From positions 1 to 7,102 of the forward strand of contig JAUQXD010000437.1 of assembly GCA_030834835.1 (NCBI GenBank): a DNA stretch of 7,102 nucleotides. Direction: 5' to 3'. Numbering within the stretch: the first letter of the stretch is position 1; each line of letters opens with the position of its first letter. The translations under genes were made by a program, and so were the position numbers. The notes below the pieces were generated by a model, which saw only the letters and a list, made by a program, of their open reading frames with translations, had not been told where the DNA came from and made no database searches. This document shows, one piece after another, positions 1 to 5,288 of this stretch. This DNA is from Thermoflexales bacterium (GTDB lineage: Bacteria > Chloroflexota > Anaerolineae > Fen-1058).

Positions 1-1334
1 TCATGCGGATCGATGCGCAAGTCGCGCGCGTAGCCTTCGCTGAGGCCGCGGCTGGCTCGCACGCGCAGCACTTGCTCGCGCTGATCGAGCGCCACCAGCG
101 CGCACTTGTCCACGTTCATCAGCCGCCGCACCTGATCGAGACTGGCGTTGATGACGCGATCGGCGTCGAGGCTCGACGAAGTAGCCGTGCTCGTTTCCAG
201 CAGTGTGGCCAGCTCGGTGAAGCGCTGCTCGATGTCAGCTTCCATGCGTTTGAGCGCGCGCGTCAGGTGCCCCATTTGATCGGCCCGCGCCAGCAAATGA
301 GCGAGATCGGGCGCGGCGGGTTCGCGCGGCGCGATCGGTTCGTCACGCTGACCGATCGCGCGGCCGAATATCGCCAGCCGCTCCAGCGGCTCGATCACGC
401 GGCGCGACAACATCATCCAGAAAAACAGGCCGCCGATCACGAACACGCCCAGCGCAATCAACAGCCCGGTGTGCAGGGCGCGCGGCGACGCAAACGCCAC
501 CTCGGTTGCGCGTTGGACGGCCACGATCCAATCGGCAGCGGGAATCGCCACATAGGAATACAGCCACTCGCGCCGATCGATATCCAACGCGGTGAGGCTG
601 GCCGGTAGATCGCCGCGCGAGTTTCGCAATTGGGGCAGGGCGGCGTAAGCGTCGGTGAGCAGCTGTGTTCGATCGGGGTGCGCGATGAGCTGGCCGCTGG
701 CATCGACAATGCTGATAATCAAATTGGTGCGCTGTGTGGGATCGGCGTTGACGACTTCGCGCAGCGTGGTGCTGAGCTGTTCGAGCGCGAGGTTGGTGGC
801 GATCACGCCGACGAATTCGCCGCGATCATTCAGCACGCGATGGGCGATGGTGGCGACGGGTTCGCCCGTGGTGGGTGAAATACGCCCGATCGAGACGACC
901 GGGCCATCGGACGCGCGCGCGTCGATGAAGTACTGGCGGAACGAGAAGTCCTGGCCGACGGTGCTGCCCGGCCCGATCGGCGCGTGATAGACCATGCGGC
1001 CGTTGGCATCCAGAAAATAGAAGAGACTCACATCGCGGCGCGCGGCCAGAGCCGCATCGAATAACGTGGCAAATTGATCGGGGTTGCCAGACCGCACCTC
1101 AGGCAAATGAGCGAAGTTATCGACGGCGGCCAGGGCTTGCTGCAAGAAGGCGTCGGTTTCCAGCGCGATCGATCGGCCCAGCGCCAGATCGGCGGCGCGC
1201 ACGTCGCGCTCCAACTGCGTGCTGGCCGTCGCATCGAAGATCAACGCCGCCACGACGACGGGCAGCACGAAGACCAGATACAGCGCCAGCAGCTGTAAAC
1301 CCAGATCGCGTCGCCAGAAGGATAATCGGGACAT
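1..1334 (-). CDS. Membrane sensor protein, dCache-HAMP-GAF (N-terminal 444 residues, truncated by window edge)
   Basis: I translated this frame by hand from ATG at 1334; it stays open for 444 codons and leaves the window. Residues 1-10 are basic, 11-33 form a transmembrane helix, and about 38-275 are an extracytoplasmic double-Cache ligand-binding domain with typical pieces such as FRQYFIDAR (132-140) and the strand pair around ATIAHRVLNDRGEFVGVIA (161-179). Residues 288-308 are the second transmembrane helix (GLLIALGVFVIGGLFFWMML). A HAMP linker containing RRVIEPLERL follows at about 309-370, and a GAF domain begins at about 376 (ATLLETS...SSLD, then VRRLMNVDKCALVALD). The family senses small ligands outside the cell and signals inward. 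The output domain (histidine kinase, GGDEF or PP2C phosphatase) lies outside the window and cannot be named. A strong AAGGAGG sits 16 bases upstream of the ATG, an unusually long spacing, but no suitable in-frame start lies closer. Confidence 0.93.
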   Translation of the reverse strand, partial: MSRLSFWRRDLGLQLLALYLVFVLPVVVAALIFDATASTQLERDVRAADLALGRSIALETDAFLQQALAAVDNFAHLPEVRSGNPDQFATLFDAALAARRDVSLFYFLDANGRMVYHAPIGPGSTVGQDFSFRQYFIDARASDGPVVSIGRISPTTGEPVATIAHRVLNDRGEFVGVIATNLALEQLSTTLREVVNADPTQRTNLIISIVDASGQLIAHPDRTQLLTDAYAALPQLRNSRGDLPASLTALDIDRREWLYSYVAIPAADWIVAVQRATEVAFASPRALHTGLLIALGVFVIGGLFFWMMLSRRVIEPLERLAIFGRAIGQRDEPIAPREPAAPDLAHLLARADQMGHLTRALKRMEADIEQRFTELATLLETSTATSSSLDADRVINASLDQVRRLMNVDKCALVALDQREQVLRVRASRGLSEGYARDLRIDPH

Positions 1335-1350
1335 GGACGTGCTGACCAGG

Positions 1351-1369
1351 CCTCCTTACCTGAATTATA
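1351..1369 (-). promoter_or_regulatory. -10 box and Shine-Dalgarno of the dCache sensor gene
   Basis: On the minus strand a perfect TATAAT lies at 1364-1369 and AAGGAGG at 1351-1357. A start of transcription near 1357 would give a very short leader of about 23 bases beginning at the ribosome-binding site. No good -35 box lies 16-18 bases upstream; the sequence there is GTCATA or similar. This suggests an activator-dependent or otherwise unusual promoter. Confidence 0.65.
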
Positions 1370-1384
1370 CTCAAAGACGGTCGG

Positions 1385-1401
1385 GATATGACGGTGATAT
1401 C
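1385..1401. repeat. Dyad-symmetric element GATAT-N7-ATATC in the sensor promoter
   Basis: The sequence GATATGACGGTGATATC has perfect 5-bp inverted arms (1385-1389 and 1397-1401) around a 7-base centre. Its centre is about 36 bases upstream of the inferred transcription start of the dCache sensor gene, in place of the weak -35 box. Position and symmetry are those of a dimeric regulator site, but no cognate regulator can be named and five-base arms can occur by chance. Confidence 0.35.
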
Positions 1402-1416
1402 TCAACTGCGGATCGC

Positions 1417-1608
1417 TCAGCCAGTCTGAAAGCGATAGCCGTGGCCGCGATCGTTGTGGATGTAACGGGAATGTTCGGGGGCGGGTTCGATCTTCTGGCG
1501 TAGGTGCCAGGCGTTGCGGCGCACCTGGCCGATCTCATCGGCAGACTGCGATCCCCACTCCTCGCGGACCAGCTCGTCCAGCGAGATGACTTCCCTGGAC
1601 GCCCGCAT
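1417..1608 (-). pseudogene. C-terminal remnant of an OmpR-type winged-helix DNA-binding domain
   Basis: This 63-codon frame matches the second half of the Trans_reg_C winged helix seen in OmpR/PhoB regulators. REVISLDELVREEWG corresponds to the helix usually written GRVVSREELLEEVWG. RRNAWHLRQKIEP is the recognition-helix region, and SRYIHNDRGHGYRF is the C-terminal beta hairpin (usually IxTVRGxGYRF). The receiver domain and the first strands and helix of the winged helix are missing. The frame is open a little further upstream, to a TGA near the middle of nrtS, but nothing there resembles the missing half. A GGAG lies 8 bases before ATG 1608, so a short peptide might still be made, but it could not fold as a complete domain. 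It starts 19 bases after the nrtS stop. I read it as a truncated gene. Confidence 0.65.
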
Positions 1609-1627
1609 GAGACTGGCTCCAGCCTGG

Positions 1628-1861
1628 CTAGCCTTTCCCGGATTGCATCTGTCGGATCGTGCTGACGCTGGAAATGGTCGAAACGAGATAAGGCACGCAT
1701 ACGGTCAAAGCCATCTTCAATATGCGGTCCTGATCGATCTGGCCGCGCAGGATGGCATCGCCGTGATTGATGGTGATCAGAATAGTCCCGACGATCGGGA
1801 CTGAGGCGAACGCGCGCCGCACGACGGATCGCGATCGACAGAGTTGCAGCCACTCGGCCAT
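1628..1861 (-). CDS. nrtS: NrtS-type small nitrate/nitrite transporter
   Basis: This is a 77-residue membrane protein ending at TAG (1628-1630). From memory of the NrtS family, described in cyanobacteria as a tiny nitrate/nitrite transporter, the match is strong. The N-terminus is MAEWLQL, a basic RRAF segment is followed by a first hydrophobic helix (PIVGTILITIN, 22-32), then the conserved NHGDAILRG (32-40), and a second helix with the signature KMALTVCVPYLVSTISSVS (49-67). Length also fits (about 70-80 residues). I prefer ATG 1861 because GGAG at 1871-1874 is 9 bases upstream; a GTG at 1867 would leave only 3. No nitrate or nitrite reductase gene is nearby in the window. The gene is intact while both flanks on the same strand are broken genes, which suggests recent rearrangement or acquisition. 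No promoter is evident. Confidence 0.83.
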   Translation of the reverse strand: MAEWLQLCRSRSVVRRAFASVPIVGTILITINHGDAILRGQIDQDRILKMALTVCVPYLVSTISSVSTIRQMQSGKG

Positions 1862-1866
1862 AGGCA

Positions 1867-1962
1867 CTCACTCCACTGGATTGACCTGCCATCGTCTTCG
1901 ATCATCAAGCGATCGACCTTGATCATCTGCTGGGAGGTCAAAGCCGGAATGTTCACGCGCAT
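1867..1962 (-). pseudogene. N-terminal remnant of a YjeF_N / NAD(P)H-hydrate epimerase-like gene
   Basis: From ATG 1962 (or GTG 1956) the frame reads NIPALTSQQM followed by IKVDRLMIEDDG. This closely resembles the opening helix of NAD(P)H-hydrate epimerase (YjeF_N, usually LTxxQMxxVDRxxIEExG). The next residues, RSIQWSE, could be a decayed version of the following ISLLQMME segment. Homology then stops at the start of nrtS. The frame stays open into the nrtS region, but with nothing YjeF-like. The nucleotide-binding Rossmann core and the kinase half are absent, so only about 30 codons remain. The call rests on one short motif. Confidence 0.5.
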
Positions 1963-1985
1963 TCGCTTCGGGGCCCGGCCAGACA

Positions 1986-2020
1986 GGTGAATTGCAGCAC
2001 CGTCAGTCCGGCAATTCACC
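1986..2020. repeat. Perfect 10-bp inverted repeat with 15-base spacer
   Basis: GGTGAATTGC at 1986-1995 is repeated in inverted orientation as GCAATTCACC at 2011-2020, with no mismatch. The two arms are 25 bases apart centre to centre. No T-tract follows on either strand, so it is not a standard intrinsic terminator. It lies between the YjeF-like remnant and plus-strand coding-like scraps. It could be an operator, a palindromic element end or a cruciform. Confidence 0.6.
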
Positions 2021-2021
2021 C

Positions 2022-2222
2022 GTGCGCACCCGGCGCGCGTATAAGAAACTGGCGTCGGAGATTGGCGTGGATGCTTTGCCACTTGAAGATCAATTACACC
2101 GCTGAATTGGACCGTCAGGCCCAGTCGGCTTATCCGAGAAACACTCGCTGTATTTCCTGACCGAACCTAACTCGCAGGATTTCAAATCTGGCCCGATGTG
2201 GATCTGGTGGGGTCTACAACTC
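2022..2222 (+). pseudogene. Unidentified coding-like scraps on the plus strand, possibly frameshifted
   Basis: Three short overlapping plus-strand readings look protein-like although none is a proper gene. One ends with YKKLASEIGVDALPLEDQLHR and a TGA at 2103-2105. A second begins at ATG 2071 and runs through NYTAELDRQAQSAYP. A third from 2136 reads EKHSLYFLTEPNSQDFKSG, then PMWIWWGLQL. The second and third would join smoothly if one base were missing at TATCCGAG (2131-2138). I do not recognise a family, and no ribosome-binding site is visible. This may be a decayed gene tail or chance. Confidence 0.25.
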
Positions 2223-2334
2223 TCCCCGAAACGCATGGCCGGAGGAGCACCGCCCTGGCCTGTGAGCGCCTTGAGTTTCGGTTGCGTGGTAGGTTGCGCT
2301 GCACAGAGGGAACCCGCAAGGACACTCGAAGATC
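2223..2334. other. Intergenic stretch without recognisable feature
   Basis: Between the plus-strand scraps and the T-tract of the zinc-ribbon gene terminator I see no gene, RNA, repeat or promoter that I can support on either strand. Confidence 0.5.
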
Positions 2335-2368
2335 AAAAAGCGGGCGACTTTACCTGCCAGTCACCCGC
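2335..2368 (-). terminator. Rho-independent terminator of the zinc-ribbon gene
   Basis: Read on the minus strand, GCGGGTGACT (2368-2359) pairs with AGTCGCCCGC (2349-2340) through nine Watson-Crick pairs and one U-G wobble. The loop is 9 bases (2358-2350) and is followed directly by TTTTT (2339-2335). It begins 28 bases after the stop codon of the zinc-ribbon gene and is a textbook intrinsic terminator. Confidence 0.9.
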
Positions 2369-2395
2369 CCATGATGATCACATTGTGAGATTGCG

Positions 2396-3028
2396 TCAAC
2401 CCTGCTTCGCGCCACATTCCGGGCAGAATTTTGGGCTGCCTTCCATTTTCGCGCCACACTCCGTGCAGAATTTCTCGCGCTTGATGGGCTGGCCGCACTC
2501 ACCGCAGAATTTGGCGTTGGCGGCGATGCTGGCACCGCAGTTGGGGCACGCGCCGACGACGGTCTTGTCGAACTTCTCTTTGGTCACATAGGTAGATTCT
2601 TGCGCCACCTGCCGCGCTTGCTGAACGGCTGCCTCGGTCTGCGCAGCGGAATACTCGGCTTCCAGATCAGGCGCGCATTCCAGACACAGGCCGCGTTGCG
2701 GATTCCAACAGGTATCATCGACCCATCTGGCACAGCGCTTACACTGCTTGAAAAAGCCTTTGACTTCTTCAACCGCCTTCTGGAATTCTTGATCGTGCTG
2801 CTTCTCCCACGAAGCCGAGTGAATCTTCTGGCTGGCATTGGCGGCGCTGCCAAACAAGCCGCCCAGCAGGCCGCTGGCGACATCGAGGGCGTCGGTCAAG
2901 GCGCCGCTGGCCGAGCCGTGAAAGGTGCTTTGATAGCCGCTGCCGCAGCGATCACAGAAGAACTCAAATTGAAAACCGCGATCGGTGCTGAGGTCGTTAT
3001 GATTGCGAGTGAATTTGATCAGCGCCAT
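2396..3028 (-). CDS. Zinc-ribbon protein with multiple Cys pairs (210 aa, function unknown)
   Basis: This is a soluble cytoplasmic protein with no signal peptide or clear membrane helix. An N-terminal Cys pair (CDRC, 25-28) is followed by a Gly/Ala/Ser-rich stretch (38-66) and a charged helical stretch. A central Cys cluster has CKRC (96-99), C107 and CLEC (115-118). A second Ala/Gln/Glu-rich helix follows (119-150), and two C-terminal zinc ribbons have CPNC/CGEC (161-164, 175-178) and CTEC/CPEC (188-191, 202-205). The double ribbon at the end is the generic zinc-ribbon_2 / double zinc-ribbon type, which binds structural zinc and often mediates protein or nucleic-acid contacts. No catalytic motif is seen. 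The start is fixed by AAAGAGG 7 bases upstream of ATG 3028. The gene has its own promoter and terminator and is therefore probably monocistronic. Confidence 0.92.
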   Translation of the reverse strand: MALIKFTRNHNDLSTDRGFQFEFFCDRCGSGYQSTFHGSASGALTDALDVASGLLGGLFGSAANASQKIHSASWEKQHDQEFQKAVEEVKGFFKQCKRCARWVDDTCWNPQRGLCLECAPDLEAEYSAAQTEAAVQQARQVAQESTYVTKEKFDKTVVGACPNCGASIAANAKFCGECGQPIKREKFCTECGAKMEGSPKFCPECGAKQG

Positions 3029-3056
3029 CTTGAAGCCTCTTTGAGACTGAAAATGA

Positions 3057-3072
3057 CCGGCGAGGTGGCCGG
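3057..3072. repeat. Short inverted repeat CCGGC-N6-GCCGG at the zinc-ribbon transcription start
   Basis: Five-base arms at 3057-3061 and 3068-3072 flank GAGGTG. It lies immediately downstream of the TATAAT box and covers the expected transcription start, where a repressor could bind or where a small leader hairpin could form. With arms this short in GC-rich DNA it may be chance. Confidence 0.3.
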
Positions 3073-3101
3073 ATTATAGATGAGTCGCCGAGAATTGTCC
3101 A
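3073..3101 (-). promoter_or_regulatory. Sigma70-type promoter of the zinc-ribbon gene
   Basis: On the minus strand the -35 box TGGACA (3101-3096) is separated by exactly 17 bases from a perfect TATAAT (3078-3073). Transcription would start near 3066, giving a leader of about 38 bases before ATG 3028. The promoter sits between the response regulator and the zinc-ribbon gene, so the latter need not depend on readthrough. Confidence 0.8.
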
Positions 3102-3148
3102 TCATTCGGCCATGTCAGATGGAGGCCCGCACCGCGCAGCATCGAAGA

Positions 3149-3523
3149 TCAATCGGGTTGGATGGCAGGCCGCAGGCGTTTCGCCATATCCCGCAATTGA
3201 CCGAAGCTGATGGGTTTGATCAGCACCAGATCGGCCTGTTCGGCCAGGGCGTCGCCTTTGACCGGATCGGCCGTGGCGACGATGATGCGAGTCCGGGCCA
3301 ATCGGCTGTCAGCCCGAATCTGGTTCAAGATTTGCTCGCCACCGACGTGGGGCAAATGCAGATCCAAGACCACTACCGCCGGCACGATCGAGGCCAGGCG
3401 AGCCAGGGCTTGCTCCCCGTCTTGAATGGATTCGACTTCGAAGTCCGCGTTCTGCACGGCTTCGGTGAAAATATTGGCCAGGTCAATGTCGTCTTCGATG
3501 ATCAGTGCCAGTGGATTGCTCAC
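3149..3523 (-). CDS. Single-domain response regulator (receiver only)
   Basis: This 124-residue protein is one CheY-like receiver domain. The acidic pocket is E10-D11-D12 (ALIIEDD), the phosphoacceptor is D54 in VVVLDLHLP, the switch residue is T84 (IIVATAD) and the conserved Lys is K103 in VLIKP. No DNA-binding or enzymatic output domain follows, so it must act by protein contact or in a phosphorelay. The start is GTG at 3523. The stop TGA of the upstream histidine kinase overlaps it in the sequence GTGA (3520-3523), so the two are translationally coupled and are almost certainly a cognate pair. No intrinsic terminator is visible after its stop. Confidence 0.96.
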   Translation of the reverse strand: MSNPLALIIEDDIDLANIFTEAVQNADFEVESIQDGEQALARLASIVPAVVVLDLHLPHVGGEQILNQIRADSRLARTRIIVATADPVKGDALAEQADLVLIKPISFGQLRDMAKRLRPAIQPD

Positions 3524-5238
3524 GCCGCTTTCTCCTGTGCCGGTCTTAAGGGAAGTACCACGGTGAAAGTGCTGCCTTGCCCGACCTGGCTTTGAAGTTT
3601 AATTTCACCGCCCATCAATCCCACCAACTGCTTGACAATCGACAACCCCAGCCCGACGCCGGCCTGTTCGCGCGTAACCGAGCTATCCACCTGATGAAAC
3701 CAGTCAAACACGTGCGCCTGCTCGTCCAGCGGAATACCCCGGCCCGTGTCGGCCACTTCCATCACCCAGTGAGCGGCATCGGGGCGCGCGAGCCGGACAC
3801 TGATCGTCCCGTGATCGGTGAACTTGATCGCATTGCTTACCAGGTTGATCAGGATTTGACCCAACCGGCGTGGATCGCCTTCCAGCGTATCAGGCAGGTC
3901 GGCCGCTATCTTTGTCGTCACTTCAAGGCCCCTGGTTCTGGCCATGTCGGCCACGACGGCGCTCGCGTCGTCGAGCAATTTCGCCACAGAAAATTCAACC
4001 TGCCGCAGGGAGAGTTGGCCCGCTTCCAACTGCGTGCGATCGAGCAAATCATTCACCAGGCCGAGCAGACGCTGCGTATTGGTCAACAGGCGCTCGACGA
4101 GGTTGGCCTGCTTATCTGTCAGGGGGCCATACACCCGCTCTCGCAAAATTTCGCTGTAACCCAGAATGGCGTTGATCGGCGTGCGCAGTTCGTGCGAGAC
4201 CATTGACACGAAGATGCTCTTCATGCGATCCAGTTCGGCTTCGCGGGTGACGTCGCGGAAGACACCCACCACGCCACGTTGACGCCCGCTGTTGATATGA
4301 ACCGGCGCGAAATTGGCGGACAGGGTCTTTTTGGCCCAGTGCAGGGTAAACGCGACAGTGTGATCCAGCGCGTCGCCCAGCCGGGCCAGGATAGCCGCCC
4401 GTTCAGCTGCATCGACCCTGTCGCCCGTCAGATCCAGCGGATTATGGCCGAGAAGCTGTTGGGCCGGGAGATCCAACAGGCGCGAAATCGCCGGGTTAGC
4501 GACGACGGCCTGGCCCTGATCGTCAAACACGATCACGCCGTCAGCGATGCTTTCCAGAATGGCCTGATTCTTGCCCGATTCAGCCTGCACCTGAATCAAC
4601 GCCTCGGCCAGGTCCTTGGTTCGTTCAGCTACGCGCCGATCCAGATCGCGGTTAATGGCCTGGAGTTCAGCCAGCGCGTTTTCCAGGCTGCGCGCCGCCA
4701 GCCAGCCGACCAGCGCGATCAATAAGAACTCGATGATTTCCAGCAGCAACGGCCCGACACTCACGCCGTTGGCCACCGCTAATCCAAACAGGGACAGGCC
4801 GACGAGCCCGGCCACAATAAACGAGGCCGCTGGCGCAATCAGTACACTGGCCATGATAATCGGCAATACCAGCGCGACGGTAGAGCGACCGGCGACGACT
4901 TGCTGTGGTTCGTCGGAGAGCGTCAGGATGACGATGAGTCCCAGCACAAACAGGATCGCCGCGACGCGCGAGGGGCGGGCGCGATTCAGCCGGTAGAGTC
5001 CCAGGATCAGCAGCACACCGACCGTGCCACTGGCCACGATCGAAACGGCGCCCGGGCCAAACTTGCCCTGGAGCATGGCGAGCAGGGCAGCCGCAACCAC
5101 GGCCGCGATGCCGGCGATCCCGCTGCCGACCAATAACACGTTGAGCAACCGGCCGCGTCGGGCTTGCACCGGATCAGCGTAATCGACGCGCAGCAGGCCA
5201 TCGAGCCGCTGATTGAATCTGCCTCGGAAGTCGCTCAA
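3520..5238 (-). CDS. Membrane sensor histidine kinase with PAS domain
   Basis: This is a 572-residue kinase. The N-terminal half is a bundle of about six hydrophobic segments (roughly 31-53, 65-82, 93-107, 119-137, 139-157, 161-182) without a large external loop, so it probably senses a signal in or at the membrane. A coiled coil at about 183-225 (LQAINRDLDRRVAERT) leads into a PAS domain (about 225-335, SIADGVIVFDDQGQAVVANP). HisKA has the H-box SMVSHELRTPIN with phosphoacceptor H349. The ATPase domain has the N-box INLVSNAIKFT (464-474), the G1 box DTGRGIP (497-503), the G2 region GVGLGLSIVK (527-536) and the final GQGSTFTVVLP. All catalytic boxes are intact. The start is TTG 5238, chosen because GGAGG (5244-5248) lies 5 bases upstream. 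It follows the diterpene cyclase by 48 bases and overlaps the response regulator by four. Confidence 0.97.
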   Translation of the reverse strand: MSDFRGRFNQRLDGLLRVDYADPVQARRGRLLNVLLVGSGIAGIAAVVAAALLAMLQGKFGPGAVSIVASGTVGVLLILGLYRLNRARPSRVAAILFVLGLIVILTLSDEPQQVVAGRSTVALVLPIIMASVLIAPAASFIVAGLVGLSLFGLAVANGVSVGPLLLEIIEFLLIALVGWLAARSLENALAELQAINRDLDRRVAERTKDLAEALIQVQAESGKNQAILESIADGVIVFDDQGQAVVANPAISRLLDLPAQQLLGHNPLDLTGDRVDAAERAAILARLGDALDHTVAFTLHWAKKTLSANFAPVHINSGRQRGVVGVFRDVTREAELDRMKSIFVSMVSHELRTPINAILGYSEILRERVYGPLTDKQANLVERLLTNTQRLLGLVNDLLDRTQLEAGQLSLRQVEFSVAKLLDDASAVVADMARTRGLEVTTKIAADLPDTLEGDPRRLGQILINLVSNAIKFTDHGTISVRLARPDAAHWVMEVADTGRGIPLDEQAHVFDWFHQVDSSVTREQAGVGLGLSIVKQLVGLMGGEIKLQSQVGQGSTFTVVLPLRPAQEKAA

Positions 5239-5265
5239 GCCTGCCTCCGTCCAAAACCCGTCTTC

Positions 5266-5288
5266 AATGTGGCTCAGTTTACCACATT
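5266..5288. repeat. Intercistronic hairpin between diterpene cyclase and histidine kinase
   Basis: AATGTGG (5266-5272) and CCACATT (5282-5288) form a perfect 7-bp inverted repeat with a 9-base loop. It overlaps the TAA stop of the cyclase and lies about 18 bases ahead of the kinase ribosome-binding site. On the minus strand no T-run follows directly (GAAGACGGGTTTT), so it is not a proper terminator. It could attenuate or stabilise the transcript between the enzyme and regulator genes, or be a binding site. Confidence 0.5.

Noticed and set aside
3..608. 201-codon open frame on the plus strand at the left edge
   Set aside because: The minus strand here encodes the dCache-HAMP-GAF sensor with clear domains; the plus frame is its antisense.
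1371..1892. 173-codon minus-strand frame
   Set aside because: It overlaps nrtS and the winged-helix remnant in a different frame, is rich in Arg/Ser/Pro with no recognisable motif, and is the out-of-frame reading of these genes.
2600..3079. 159-codon plus-strand frame
   Set aside because: It is antisense to the zinc-ribbon gene, whose Cys motifs, promoter and terminator all agree with the minus strand.
3101..3148. Possible terminator after the response regulator
   Set aside because: Only weak GC-rich complementarity without a T-run is present on the minus strand.
3577..4206. 209-codon open frame on the plus strand
   Set aside because: It lies antisense to the HisKA/ATPase domains of the kinase, whose motifs are intact. 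It is a shadow of biased codon use.
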